From positions 248,001 to 312,000 of the forward strand of contig CAIVZZ010000001.1 in assembly GCA_903910555.1 (NCBI GenBank): a stretch of 64,000 bases of DNA, given 5' to 3'. The notes below the pieces were generated by a model. That model was given only the letters and a program-made list of their open reading frames with translations. It did not search any database and was not told the origin of the DNA. This document shows, piece by piece, positions 51,194 through 60,126 of this stretch (within the stretch, counting starts at the first letter, position 1; each line of letters starts with the position of its first letter). This DNA comes from an uncultured Gemmatimonadota bacterium (GTDB taxonomy: Bacteria > Gemmatimonadota > Gemmatimonadetes > Gemmatimonadales > Gemmatimonadaceae). The position numbers were made by a program, and so were the translations under genes.

Positions 51194-51982
51194 GTGGCTC
51201 GTATCATTGCGATCGCCAACCAAAAGGGTGGCGTCGGTAAAACAACTACTGCAGTCAATCTCGCCGCGAGTCTCGCGGCGGCGGAGCAGCGCGTGCTCCT
51301 CGTAGACGGAGATCCGCAAGGCAACGCTACGAGTGGGATTGGCCTGCAGAAGGAGACCTTCGAGACCACCGTCTATGACGTTCTCCTCGATCCGTCGTCC
51401 ATCAACGAAGCCATTGTACGAGAGGTGCAGTTCCGCCATCTCGATGTGATTCCGGCCACTCCAGATCTCGCCGGCGCGGAGCTTGAGCTCGTAAGCAAAC
51501 AGGACCGCGAGCTATCCATGAGCCGTGCGTTCGACCAAGTTCGTGACTCCTACGACTTCATCCTGATCGACTGTCCGCCGTCGCTCGGTTTGATCACGGT
51601 CAACATGCTTGCAGCGGCCGACGCCGTGCTCATTCCGCTCCAATGCGAGTACTATGCGCTCGAGGGTTTGTCCCAGCTGCTGAACACGGTGCACCTTGTG
51701 CAGCAGGGAGTAAACCCGTCACTCGGGATAGACGGTGTGCTACTGACGATGTACGATGCGCGACTGAACCTGTCGCGGCAGGTCGCCGCAGACGCGCGCG
51801 AATATTTCGGAGCAAAGGTTTTTCAGAGCGTTGTGCCGAGGAACGTTCGCCTGGCAGAAGCACCAAGTTTCGGCAAGCCGATCATCCTGTACGACGTCGC
51901 GTCCCTCGGTGCAAAAGCGTATATGGGAGTGGCAAAGGAGTTGATAGAACGGAATCACGTCCCGGCGCGATCCAAAGCATGA
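51194..51982 (+). CDS. parA: Chromosome partitioning ATPase ParA (Soj)
   Basis: A 262-residue deviant Walker ATPase. GTG 51194 opens [20 protein letters not shown], the standard ParA start with the signature Lys; AGGA lies 4-7 bases upstream. The Walker A' motif is [14 protein letters not shown] and the Walker B region [11 protein letters not shown]. It moves ParB-parS complexes to segregate replicated origins. Lacking an N-terminal HTH, it is the chromosomal (type Ia-short) form. The longer upstream frame crosses parS and is discarded. Confidence 0.95.
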   Translation: MARIIAIANQKGGVGKTTTAVNLAASLAAAEQRVLLVDGDPQGNATSGIGLQKETFETTVYDVLLDPSSINEAIVREVQFRHLDVIPATPDLAGAELELVSKQDRELSMSRAFDQVRDSYDFILIDCPPSLGLITVNMLAAADAVLIPLQCEYYALEGLSQLLNTVHLVQQGVNPSLGIDGVLLTMYDARLNLSRQVAADAREYFGAKVFQSVVPRNVRLAEAPSFGKPIILYDVASLGAKAYMGVAKELIERNHVPARSKA

Positions 51983-51991
51983 CATAAAGCT

Positions 51992-52020
51992 TGTAACTTG
52001 TTATCATATAATGAGTTACA
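51992..52020. promoter_or_regulatory. Inverted repeat with TATAAT between parA and parB
   Basis: TGTAACT (51992-51998) and AGTTACA (52014-52020) form a 7-bp inverted repeat, with TATAAT at 52007-52012 between the arms. This could be a second promoter and operator for parB. No well-spaced -35 is visible. Confidence 0.45.
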
Positions 52021-52041
52021 CGATCCTCAGACCAGATTACC

Positions 52042-52971
52042 ATGCCAGCTGAAAAACCGCGACGATTAGGGAGAGGACTCGAGGCATTGCTGGCCGCTCG
52101 CCCAGCCTCTGGCGAGCCGCGGAAAAGCAGAGACGAAGCGCAGCGCAGCGCTCTGCGGTCAATCCCGATTGCGCAAATCCAGCCGAACCCGCAGCAGCCG
52201 CGAAAAGAATTCGACGCTACCGCTCTGCGCGATCTGGAGGCGAGCATTCGCGCGAATGGTTTGTTGCAACCGATTACCGTGCGCGCGCACTCCAACGGCC
52301 ACGATTTCTTTATTGTTGCCGGCGAACGCCGCTTTCGCGCAGTGCAGCGTTTGGGTTGGCGCGAGATTCCCGCGATCGTGCGCGACGAAACAGACGTCGA
52401 CGAAAAAGCGATGCTCACGCTCGCGCTCGTCGAAAACTTGCAGCGCTCCGATCTCAACCCGATCGAAGAGGGCGAGGGATATCAGCAGCTCATCTCGCAG
52501 TTCTCTCTGTCTCAGCAGGAAGTCGCCGACGTTGTCGGAAAAGATCGCTCGACCGTTGCGAACACACTTCGCCTGCTCGCGCTTCCGTCGCAGGTGCGAC
52601 GGATGGTTCGCGAAGGCGAGCTGACCATCGGTCACGCGCGTGCGCTGCTCTCGCTCGGCGATGACCATCGCATGATCGAACTCGCGAAAGTGATCGTCGC
52701 CGAAGGGCTGAACGTGCGGGAGGTCGAGCGTCGCGTGCGTGAGGCCGGCACAAAGCGCGCGGCCGCGCGCGGTGCTGCGCCTCGAGTGGAGGTCAAACGG
52801 CCGCCGGAAGTCACGAGAATCGAAGACGAGCTGCGCCGTCGTTTGCAGACCGACGCGAAAGTGCATCTCACATCGAAGAATGCGGGCGAACTCCGCATTC
52901 CGTTCTTTTCCGCTGATGATCTCGAGCGGCTTCTCGATCTCGTCCTGGGCGCATCACGGGAAGCGCTGTGA
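52042..52971 (+). CDS. parB: Chromosome partitioning protein ParB (Spo0J)
   Basis: A 309-residue CTP-dependent DNA clamp that binds parS. N-terminal RRLGRGLEALLA is the ParA-interacting patch; the CTP-binding motif is VAGERRFRAVQRLGW; TLALVENLQRSDLNPIEE follows, then the HTH (SQQEVADVVGKDRSTVANTL) that reads parS. The C-terminus is the dimerisation domain. It starts 59 bases after parA and overlaps the next gene as GTGA. Confidence 0.96.
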   Translation: MPAEKPRRLGRGLEALLAARPASGEPRKSRDEAQRSALRSIPIAQIQPNPQQPRKEFDATALRDLEASIRANGLLQPITVRAHSNGHDFFIVAGERRFRAVQRLGWREIPAIVRDETDVDEKAMLTLALVENLQRSDLNPIEEGEGYQQLISQFSLSQQEVADVVGKDRSTVANTLRLLALPSQVRRMVREGELTIGHARALLSLGDDHRMIELAKVIVAEGLNVREVERRVREAGTKRAAARGAAPRVEVKRPPEVTRIEDELRRRLQTDAKVHLTSKNAGELRIPFFSADDLERLLDLVLGASREAL

Positions 52972-53420
52972 CCGGGAAGGCAAAGAAGGAATCGAGATCG
53001 ACGCGACACGGGAATATTTTTTCCCGCGAAGCCGGCTCGATGTACGTGCACGTTCAGCGCGAAAACGGACTCGCGCACCACACCATGGTTTTGCGGCCAT
53101 GGCAGGTTCAGGCGCTGCGCGTCCTGACGTCGAAGTGGTTCTTGATCGCGCTCGCGGTGGGCCTCACGAGCTGGGGATACTTCGCGGTGGAAGCTGCGCG
53201 CGTCCCGCTGCTCAATTGGCGGATCACGCACTTGGAGCAGGATGCTCAGCGAATTGACTCGCTGCAGAAAACGTTGACGCAGCTGCAGTCGCGATATGAA
53301 CAGGTGCAGCGCATGTTGAGCGCGCCTGGTGCACCCAAGGTCGCGAAGCCCGATGCGGCGAAGCCTGCCGCGAAGACGACCACGAAACCAGATACCGCGA
53401 ACGATCGCGCGCATCCTTAA
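52968..53420 (+). CDS. Single-pass membrane protein with coiled coil, downstream of parB
   Basis: A 150-residue protein (GTG 52968, GTGA overlap with parB; ATG 53040, MYVHVQRENGL, is a plausible shorter start). One membrane helix (KWFLIALAVGLTSWGYFAV, about 57-75) is followed by a coiled coil (HLEQDAQRIDSLQKTL, LQSRYEQVQRML) and a Lys/Ala/Pro tail. The family is not recognised. Placed between parB and a bactofilin gene, it could anchor the segregation machinery or cytoskeleton to the membrane; this is inference. Confidence 0.7.
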   Translation: MTGKAKKESRSTRHGNIFSREAGSMYVHVQRENGLAHHTMVLRPWQVQALRVLTSKWFLIALAVGLTSWGYFAVEAARVPLLNWRITHLEQDAQRIDSLQKTLTQLQSRYEQVQRMLSAPGAPKVAKPDAAKPAAKTTTKPDTANDRAHP

Positions 53421-53453
53421 CAACAACGCAGGACTCACGCAGGCGGAGGAGCA

Positions 53454-53894
53454 ATGACGATGTTCGGAAAGGACGGAGGAACCGCGGTGCGATCGGATCC
53501 GCGCGGCAGCGCAGTTGCCGAGGCGCCAATGTCGATTATTTCGAGCGGGATGAAGATCACCGGTGATCTTGAGTGTGCCGGCGTGGTGAAGGTCGACGGG
53601 CGAATCGATGGCTCAGTGACCGGCGCACGCCAAGTGCTGCTCGGCCGCGGCGGTGCGGTTCATGGCAACGTGATCGCGGACGAAGTCGTAATCGGCGGAG
53701 TCGTCGATGGCGCGATACTCGCGGCCGAACGACTCGAGCTTCAAGGAACAGCCGTTGTGAACGGCGATATCGAGACGAAGTCGATCATCGTGCTCGAAGG
53801 TGCCCGGATCAATGGAGTTGTTCGCATGAGCGATTCAAGCGCCATGTCCCGTTCCGGACGGCCGGAACCGCTGCGAATTGCCACTGGCGCGTGA
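53454..53894 (+). CDS. Bactofilin (polymer-forming cytoskeletal protein)
   Basis: A 146-residue right-handed beta-helix protein: MSIISSGMKITGDLECAGVV, VDGRIDGSVTGARQVLLGRG, AVHGNVIADEVVIGGVVDGA, VVNGDIETKSIIVLEGARI, the repeated GxVxGxIxAxxV pattern of bactofilins. GGAGGA (53445-53450) is a strong ribosome site. Bactofilins polymerise without nucleotide and scaffold cell-shape or chromosome-segregation proteins; in Myxococcus they work with ParAB. The position after parB supports such a role. Confidence 0.93.
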   Translation: MTMFGKDGGTAVRSDPRGSAVAEAPMSIISSGMKITGDLECAGVVKVDGRIDGSVTGARQVLLGRGGAVHGNVIADEVVIGGVVDGAILAAERLELQGTAVVNGDIETKSIIVLEGARINGVVRMSDSSAMSRSGRPEPLRIATGA

Positions 53895-53950
53895 CACTAA
53901 GAAGCCAGTAACGACTCATTTGGGTCGGCTGCTTTTGCGAATCCACACAT

Positions 53951-53979
53951 TTGCCATCGTGCAAACTGATGTTTACAAA
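53951..53979 (+). promoter_or_regulatory. Candidate promoter of the BMP transporter operon
   Basis: TTGCCA (53951-53956), 17-bp spacer, TACAAA (53974-53979), 14 bases before ATG 53994. The region is AT-rich and also contains CTTGTAACT, which recurs in front of parB. If transcription starts later, GTG 54027 would be the start codon. Confidence 0.4.
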
Positions 53980-53993
53980 TCGCTTGTAACTAT

Positions 53994-55031
53994 ATGCTGA
54001 ATAATAGTGTTATACATTACAGAACTGTGCGCATATTTGCGCTTCTAACAGTTCTCAACATCGCTGTGGGAATCTCTGCGGCCTGTGGCGGCGCGCGCGA
54101 TTCGGCGGTAGGCGGCGCGAAATCATTCAAAGTCGCCCTCCTCACGCCAGGGCCGATCTCCGACCAATCCTGGAACGGAAGTGCGTACGCAGGCCTGATG
54201 CGCATCAAGGATAGCATCCCCGGTGCGCAGGTCAGCCACATCCAAACGAAGACGCCGGCGGAGTTCGAGGAAAACTTCAGGCAGTACGGCGCGGCCGGAT
54301 ATTCGCTCGTCATCGGACACGGTTTCGAATTTCAAGACGCAGCGGCGCGCGTCGGTCCTGAATTTCCGAAAACGATCTACATCACAACCGGTGGCAATAC
54401 GGTCGGAGCGAATTTTGGTGCGATGAGCTTTGCATTCGAAGAGCCCTCATACATCGCCGGCATCATTGCCGGAGCGATGACGAAGTCGGGCACTGTCGGC
54501 TGCATCGGCGGAACCGAACTTCCGCCAGTGAAGGCCGCGTTCGAAGCATTCACAGCAGGCGCGAAGAGTGTCAATCCAAAAGTGAACGTGATCGTGTCGT
54601 ACATCGGAAATTGGGAAGATGCGAGCGCGGGAAAAGAGCAGGCGCTCGCACAGCTCGGCAGAGGTGCCGATGTGATTTTTCAGGACGCAGACGCCGCGGG
54701 CCTTGGCGCATTTCAGGCCGTGCGCGAATCAAAGCACGCATACATCATCGGATCGAACGCCGACCAGAATGCGGTCGCGCCGGAAGTCACGCTCGGCAGT
54801 GTCGTCATCGACATTCCGCACGCATTCATGGTGGTCGCGAACGAAGTGAACGGCGGCCACTTCAAGCCTAGAATCGTAAAACTCGACATGCGGCTCGACG
54901 TTGTGCGATGGACCGTAAATCCGGCGCTCGCAGCGCAGATTCCCGCCGCGGCTGCGCATGCGGTCGATTCGGTGCGCACGCAGATGCTCGCCGGACAATT
55001 CACGATTCCCGCGGCGACGCTGACGAAATGA
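53994..55031 (+). CDS. BMP-family nucleoside-binding lipoprotein of an ABC importer
   Basis: A 345-residue substrate-binding protein (PnrA/BmpA family). The lipobox is LNIAVGISAACGG, with Cys near 31. Start is ATG 53994, or GTG 54027, which also opens the signal. Ligand-site segments: VALLTPGPISDQSWNGSAYA, YSLVIGHGFEFQDAA, GTVGCIGGTELPP, DVIFQDADAAGLGAFQA. BMP proteins bind purine nucleosides. It is followed, after Nif3, by an ATPase and two permeases, so it delivers ligand to that transporter. Confidence 0.92.
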   Translation: MLNNSVIHYRTVRIFALLTVLNIAVGISAACGGARDSAVGGAKSFKVALLTPGPISDQSWNGSAYAGLMRIKDSIPGAQVSHIQTKTPAEFEENFRQYGAAGYSLVIGHGFEFQDAAARVGPEFPKTIYITTGGNTVGANFGAMSFAFEEPSYIAGIIAGAMTKSGTVGCIGGTELPPVKAAFEAFTAGAKSVNPKVNVIVSYIGNWEDASAGKEQALAQLGRGADVIFQDADAAGLGAFQAVRESKHAYIIGSNADQNAVAPEVTLGSVVIDIPHAFMVVANEVNGGHFKPRIVKLDMRLDVVRWTVNPALAAQIPAAAAHAVDSVRTQMLAGQFTIPAATLTK

Positions 55032-55816
55032 GCGGTGTTCCAGGTATAGCCCTCGCGACGATCACAGCGCATCTCGACGAGCTGCTGCGCGTACGGGATA
55101 TACCGGACTATCCGCCGGCACTGAACGGCGTGCAAGTCGAACACCGCGGCCCTGTCACGAAGATTGCGGCCGCGGTAGACACATCCGCGCGCACTATCCG
55201 CGGCGCGGTGGATGCAGGCGCGAACATGCTGCTCGTTCACCACGGACTCTTCTGGGGCGGATTGCAGCCGCTCACGGGCCCGCACTACTCGCGCGTTCGC
55301 CTGTTGATGGATCATGACGTCGCGCTGTATTCCGCGCACCTTCCGCTGGATACACACGCAACGTTCGGCAATTCGTTCTTGCTCGCGCGCGAGATCGGCC
55401 TCGACGCCAGCTCAGGTTTTGCGCGGCACGAGACAATCGATTGCGGCGTTCGCGGAAAGAGCGACATCGCCACGACAGAGATTCTATCGCGACTGAATAC
55501 ATTTGCGAACAGTCACGGCGGCGCGGCGCTGGCGAGCACGATCGCCGCCGGACGCAGAACACGCCATTGGGCGATTTGTTCTGGCGCGGGCGCGAACGCC
55601 GACACGATTCGCGAAGCGGTAGCTCTCGGAGTCGACACACTGATCACCGGCGAGGGCCCGCACTGGAGCGCCGTCGACGCAGAAGAGAACGGACTCGTCA
55701 TCATCTACGCCGGCCACTATGCGACGGAAACGCTCGGCGTACGCGCGCTGGCAGAGCACCTGTCGGTGACATTCGGAATTCCGTGGACTTTCATCGCCGC
55801 GCCGACTGGGCTGTGA
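55028..55816 (+). CDS. Nif3-like dinuclear metal-centre protein (YbgI/NIF3)
   Basis: A 262-residue protein of the NIF3/DUF34 family. Metal-binding motifs: MLLVHHGLFWGG, LYSAHLPLDTHATFGNS, ITGEGPHWSAVDAEENGLVI and YAGHYATETLGV. The family has no firmly known reaction. ATG 55028 overlaps the BMP stop (ATGA) and its stop overlaps the ATPase start (GTGA), so it is embedded in the transporter operon. Confidence 0.9.
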   Translation: MSGVPGIALATITAHLDELLRVRDIPDYPPALNGVQVEHRGPVTKIAAAVDTSARTIRGAVDAGANMLLVHHGLFWGGLQPLTGPHYSRVRLLMDHDVALYSAHLPLDTHATFGNSFLLAREIGLDASSGFARHETIDCGVRGKSDIATTEILSRLNTFANSHGGAALASTIAAGRRTRHWAICSGAGANADTIREAVALGVDTLITGEGPHWSAVDAEENGLVIIYAGHYATETLGVRALAEHLSVTFGIPWTFIAAPTGL

Positions 55817-57264
55817 CGGACCCCGCGTACGCGCTCACGCTCCACGGCATCACGAAACAGTTCGGCAGCACGGTTGCGCTCGACGGAGCGGACTTCGACG
55901 TACGCGCCGGAACGCTTCACGCGCTGCTCGGTGAAAACGGTGCGGGCAAGACGACGCTGATGCGGCTCGCGTTCGGAATGCTTCGCGCCGACGCCGGCAC
56001 GATCGAAGTGGATGGAACGCCACGGCGCTGGCGTTCGAGTGCTGATGCGATCGCCGCGGGGATTGGCATGGTGCATCAGCACTTTCTGCTGATACCTGCG
56101 ATGACGGTCGCCGAAAATGTTTCGCTCGGCGACCGGGGAATATTGCGCGGCTTTAATCCGCGCGCCGCGGCGGATCGTGTCCGGCGAATCGGAACGGAGA
56201 CGGGCCTCGTGCTCGACCCCGCTGCCTGCGTGGCTGATCTCGCCGTCGGCGCCCAGCAACGTCTCGAAATCGTGAAAGCGCTCGCGCGCGATGCCAGGAT
56301 CCTGATTCTCGACGAACCGACAGCCGTGCTGTCTCCGGCAGAATCGCAGGAACTGTATGCATGGCTGCGCGCTTTCGTCGCGCGCGGTCACACCGTCGTG
56401 ATCATCACGCACAAAGTACGCGAGGCGCTCGCGATCGCTGACGACCTCACCGTTCTCCGGCGCGGACGCACGGTGCTTACCGGGTCATCACGCAATCTGG
56501 ATGAGATCGCGGTGATCGGTGCGATGATCGGCGCGTCCGTCACCGCCGACGCGCCTGCGACCGCGAACGTGTCGGCGCCGGGCGCTGCCGTGATGTCGCT
56601 CGAGCACGTATCGGTGATAGACGAGCGCGGCGTTCAGCGCCTTCGGGACGTTTCAATGGAAGTCCGCGCCGGCGAGATCGTTGGAATCGCCGGCGTCGAA
56701 GGATCCGGGCAGCACGAGTTGCTGCGCGTACTCGCCGGCCGGCTCACGGCTGACCGTGGGCATGTGAAAACTCCGGCGCACATCGGTTTCGTGCCCGCAG
56801 ATCGCCTGCGCGACGCGCTCGTCCCCGCGATGACGCTCACAGAGAATCTTGCGCTCAAAGATTCTGGAAGCGCGCGAGGAATCGTGAACTGGGATTCGTA
56901 CGAGGCGCGCGCAGCAGCAACCATTCGCGGGCACGACGTGCGAACGAGCGGACCCGAGGCGCTCGCGGGCGCACTCTCCGGCGGAAACCAACAAAAATTC
57001 GTACTCGGCCGTGAACTCGAAGGATCACCCGAAGCGCTCGTCGTCGAGAATCCCACGCGAGGTCTCGACATCCGTGCCGCCGCGCACGTGCTCGCAGAAC
57101 TCCGATCCGCTCGCGTCGCAGGCGTGGCGGTCGCCGTGTATTCAAGCGATCTCGACGAAGTGTTGTCGATCGCCGACAGAATGATCGTCTGCTTTGATGG
57201 CAACGCCACGGCGACCGCGGTTGATGCCGGCGCCGTCGCACGCGCGCTCGTGGGGCTCGGATGA
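55813..57264 (+). CDS. Nucleoside ABC importer, two-domain ATPase
   Basis: A 483-residue protein with two nucleotide-binding domains, as in NupO/YufO and sugar importers. Domain 1: Walker A LLGENGAGKTTLMRL, signature LAVGAQQRLEIVKAL, Walker B ARILILDEPTAVLSP. Domain 2: degenerate Walker A GIAGVEGSGQHELL, signature ALSGGNQQKFVLGREL, and VVENPTRGLDI at the Walker B position; such asymmetry is normal in the family. GTG 55813 is set by the GTGA overlap with nif3; a longer upstream frame is nif3 antisense-free but out of frame. Confidence 0.94.
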   Translation: MTDPAYALTLHGITKQFGSTVALDGADFDVRAGTLHALLGENGAGKTTLMRLAFGMLRADAGTIEVDGTPRRWRSSADAIAAGIGMVHQHFLLIPAMTVAENVSLGDRGILRGFNPRAAADRVRRIGTETGLVLDPAACVADLAVGAQQRLEIVKALARDARILILDEPTAVLSPAESQELYAWLRAFVARGHTVVIITHKVREALAIADDLTVLRRGRTVLTGSSRNLDEIAVIGAMIGASVTADAPATANVSAPGAAVMSLEHVSVIDERGVQRLRDVSMEVRAGEIVGIAGVEGSGQHELLRVLAGRLTADRGHVKTPAHIGFVPADRLRDALVPAMTLTENLALKDSGSARGIVNWDSYEARAAATIRGHDVRTSGPEALAGALSGGNQQKFVLGRELEGSPEALVVENPTRGLDIRAAAHVLAELRSARVAGVAVAVYSSDLDEVLSIADRMIVCFDGNATATAVDAGAVARALVGLG

Positions 57265-58331
57265 ACGCCCTCGCGCGAATGGTTCGCTCACAGGCTGGTG
57301 CCAGCGTGATCGCGACACTGCTCGCGCTTTTGATCGTCACGCTGGTGATCGCTGCCGGCGGCTATGACATCGGCCACGCGGCGACCGCGCTATGGAACGG
57401 TTCCGTGGGCAGTCCGTATTCGTTCTTTTCCGGAACGCTCGTACGCGCGACACCGTTGATCATTGTCGGCCTCGCGGTCGCCGTTGCATTTCAGGCCGGC
57501 GTGCTCAACATCGGCGCTGAAGGACAGCTGCTCGCGGGCGCCGCCGCGGCGATGACTGCCGGACTCGCGATGACCGGTTGGCCTGGATGGATTTCCGTTC
57601 CGGCGGAACTCATTGCGGGGATGCTCGCCGGCGCCGCATGCGCAGGAATAGCCGCGGTACTCAAGCGATCGTTCGGCGTTCTTGAAGTGATCAGCACGCT
57701 GATGCTCAACTTCGTCGCACTGTATGGTGTGAGTTACCTCGTGCGCGGTCCGCTCGAGGAACCGACGCACACATATCCCGAGACGCTGCGCCTCGCGGAA
57801 TCCGCGCGATTGCCCGTGATCATCCCCGGCCAGCGACTGCACCTCGGTTTCATCATCGCTGTCGTGCTCGCAATTGCCGCATGGTGGTTCGTTCGATCGA
57901 CTGCGACGGGATTTCGAATCCGCGCCGTCGGTGCGGGCGCGGCGGCGGCGGCGAGCGCCGGACGAGTTTCGGTCGATCGCGTTGTGTTCGGAACGTTCCT
58001 CGCCAGCGGCGCGCTCGCCGGCCTGGGCGGCGGCGTGCAAGTGACCGGCGTGACGTACAAACTGTTCGAACTCATCTCACCCGGTTACGGATACACGGCG
58101 ATTGCGGTCGCATTGCTCGCGCGGCTGAACCCGCTCGCCGTGGTCGTCGCTGGAATATTTTTTGGTGCGCTTGAAGCGGGCGGGGCCGGAATGCAGCGCG
58201 ACGCCGGCGTGCCAGCCGGTTTTGTATATGCAATCGAAGCGCTCGTCATACTGGGCGTGCTCGCCGTCGATCGTGTGCGCACGTACGCCGGCGCTCACAG
58301 CGCACCGGTGGCCGGAGAGCGCGCGGCATGA
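57261..58331 (+). CDS. Nucleoside ABC importer permease 1
   Basis: A 356-residue BPD_transp_2-type permease with about nine membrane helices; FQAGVLNIGAEGQLLAGAAA is the conserved loop that contacts the ATPase. ATGA overlap with the ATPase and with permease 2. It corresponds to NupP/YufP. Confidence 0.93.
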   Translation: MNALARMVRSQAGASVIATLLALLIVTLVIAAGGYDIGHAATALWNGSVGSPYSFFSGTLVRATPLIIVGLAVAVAFQAGVLNIGAEGQLLAGAAAAMTAGLAMTGWPGWISVPAELIAGMLAGAACAGIAAVLKRSFGVLEVISTLMLNFVALYGVSYLVRGPLEEPTHTYPETLRLAESARLPVIIPGQRLHLGFIIAVVLAIAAWWFVRSTATGFRIRAVGAGAAAAASAGRVSVDRVVFGTFLASGALAGLGGGVQVTGVTYKLFELISPGYGYTAIAVALLARLNPLAVVVAGIFFGALEAGGAGMQRDAGVPAGFVYAIEALVILGVLAVDRVRTYAGAHSAPVAGERAA

Positions 58332-59242
58332 GCGGCGGCGCGTTCACGGCATTTCTCGAGTCGGGTGTTCGCTTCGCGACGCCACTCGCGTACGCAGCGC
58401 TCGGCGAGCTCGTCGTCGAACGCGCGGGCGTGATCAACATCGGACTTGAAGGCGCGATCATCTGCGGCGCGTTCGGCGCGCTGATCGCCGCCGGTACGGG
58501 CAGTGTGTGGCTTGGTTTCGCAGGCGCCGCACTCGCTGGTGTGTTGCTTGCGGCGATCTTTGCGTTTTTTGTGGTCACGCTGAAGACCGACCAGATTATC
58601 ACCGGAACCGCGATGAGCATGCTCGGTCTCGGTCTCACCGGAACGCTGTATCGCACCATGTATGGCACGGCGGGTGCGTCGCTGCACATTGCGACTATTG
58701 CTCCAGCTCCGGTGCCCGGCTTGAGCGCCATTCCCGTGATCGGACGCGCATTCTTCGATCAGCCCGTCGTCACATACGCGCTCTATGCAATCGTACCGGC
58801 GCTCGCGTGGTGGTTCTATAGAACGACTGGAGGTCTCGCACTGCGCGCTGTCGGCGAACATCCGGAGGCGGCGAGAGGTGCTGGAATCTCACCAAGCAGA
58901 GTGCAGTGGGCCGCGCTGCTATTCGGTGGAGCGATGGGAGGGATAAGCGGCGGAACACTTGTACTCGCACAGGTCGGAACGTTTGCAGAGGGGATGTCCG
59001 CCGGGCGTGGGTTCATCGCCATCGCGATTGTGGTGCTCGGCCGCTGGACTCCATTCGGCGTGGCAGGCGCGGCTCTCCTCTTCGGCGCAGCGAGCGCGCT
59101 GCAAACGCTCGCACAGACAATGGGATGGGGGATGCCATACCAATTGCCTTTGGCGTTCCCGTATTTGCTCACGCTCGTGCTGCTGGCGAGTACTCGTGGG
59201 CGCACCGCGTCGCCGGCGGCACTCGGACAGCGTCCAGCTTAG
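58328..59242 (+). CDS. Nucleoside ABC importer permease 2
   Basis: A 304-residue permease of the same family (ERAGVINIGLEGAIICGAFG is the equivalent loop), corresponding to NupQ/YufQ. Last gene of the importer; its stop overlaps that of the convergent lipoprotein gene by 4 bases. Confidence 0.93.
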   Translation: MSGGAFTAFLESGVRFATPLAYAALGELVVERAGVINIGLEGAIICGAFGALIAAGTGSVWLGFAGAALAGVLLAAIFAFFVVTLKTDQIITGTAMSMLGLGLTGTLYRTMYGTAGASLHIATIAPAPVPGLSAIPVIGRAFFDQPVVTYALYAIVPALAWWFYRTTGGLALRAVGEHPEAARGAGISPSRVQWAALLFGGAMGGISGGTLVLAQVGTFAEGMSAGRGFIAIAIVVLGRWTPFGVAGAALLFGAASALQTLAQTMGWGMPYQLPLAFPYLLTLVLLASTRGRTASPAALGQRPA

Positions 59243-60126
59243 GGCTTCTGGCAGAGAAGGGCCGAGCTCGCCCAGCGTACTGCCCACACGCCGGGATTCG
59301 TGCGTTCGACAATTTCCAACTGCACCCCGGCATCACCTTCGCGCACGAGCGCCAGCGCCGGTCGCGCGTGGTGCAGCTCAAACGCGGCGAGCAAATCCAT
59401 TCCTTCGACACGATCCTCGGGGCCGGCCGAGCGCTCGGAGTAAGCCGTGCGCCACTGTCCGGTGCCGGATGAGGAGTCGGGCTCGGCGATCAATGTGATC
59501 GCCTCTGCTCTCGGATTCGATTCGACATTCAGTGAACGCGTCGCAATCGCGATCGAGACGATCGTGCTGTCAGCAAGTTTGATACGCCACGCGTCGCGCA
59601 CGACGATAGGCAACCCTCGAAAGGGTGAGGAGAGTGAGTCTTCCGGAATCGCGCTCACGAGACGGCTGATGCGCGCGACGAGCGCCGCTGAATCGCGCGG
59701 CAGCAGCTCGCCGACACCATCGATCCCGAACGGCCTCGCGACGCCGGGAGAGAGAGCAAGCGCCCAGCTGTTCGGCGCGGCGCGGCCATCTCCCTGCGTA
59801 ACCGCGGCGTGCCGGCTCCACGCGCAGGAACGAATCGCGGCTCCGGTGTGCAGCACCGCCTTTGATGTATGGTCGTCGTGATTGAACAATTCGACTTCGA
59901 AATCGGCAGCCGCTGCTGTGTCTCGCACGAATACGACGGCCGGACCACCATCGAGCGACTGCGTTGCGAGCAACGCGCCGAGTTCATCGTCCCATCGTTT
60001 CGCGGCACCCGCCGCCGCTCCCGCTGATACGGATGACGCGGTGGTCTTGGCGGCTGCCGGCGCTTTCGTTCCTTCGCATGCCGCGACGAACAAAACGCAG
60101 GAGAGATAAATCGCGCGGCGAATCAC
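59239..60126 (-). CDS. Lipoprotein of unknown function
   Basis: A 295-residue protein with lipoprotein signal (MIRRAIYLSCVLFVAACEG, Cys17) and an Ala/Thr/Ser-rich linker. The body shows no known domain. GTG 60126 overlaps the stop of the DUF4031-like gene (GTGA), so it is co-translated with it and lies in the pilin unit. Product location: periplasm or outer membrane. Confidence 0.72.
   Translation of the reverse strand: MIRRAIYLSCVLFVAACEGTKAPAAAKTTASSVSAGAAAGAAKRWDDELGALLATQSLDGGPAVVFVRDTAAAADFEVELFNHDDHTSKAVLHTGAAIRSCAWSRHAAVTQGDGRAAPNSWALALSPGVARPFGIDGVGELLPRDSAALVARISRLVSAIPEDSLSSPFRGLPIVVRDAWRIKLADSTIVSIAIATRSLNVESNPRAEAITLIAEPDSSSGTGQWRTAYSERSAGPEDRVEGMDLLAAFELHHARPALALVREGDAGVQLEIVERTNPGVWAVRWASSALLCQKP

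Noticed and set aside
50767-51369. Minus-strand frame before parA considered as a remnant of rsmG
   Set aside because: FHVKHW matches only because parS, read backwards, encodes it; no RsmG methyltransferase motif is present.
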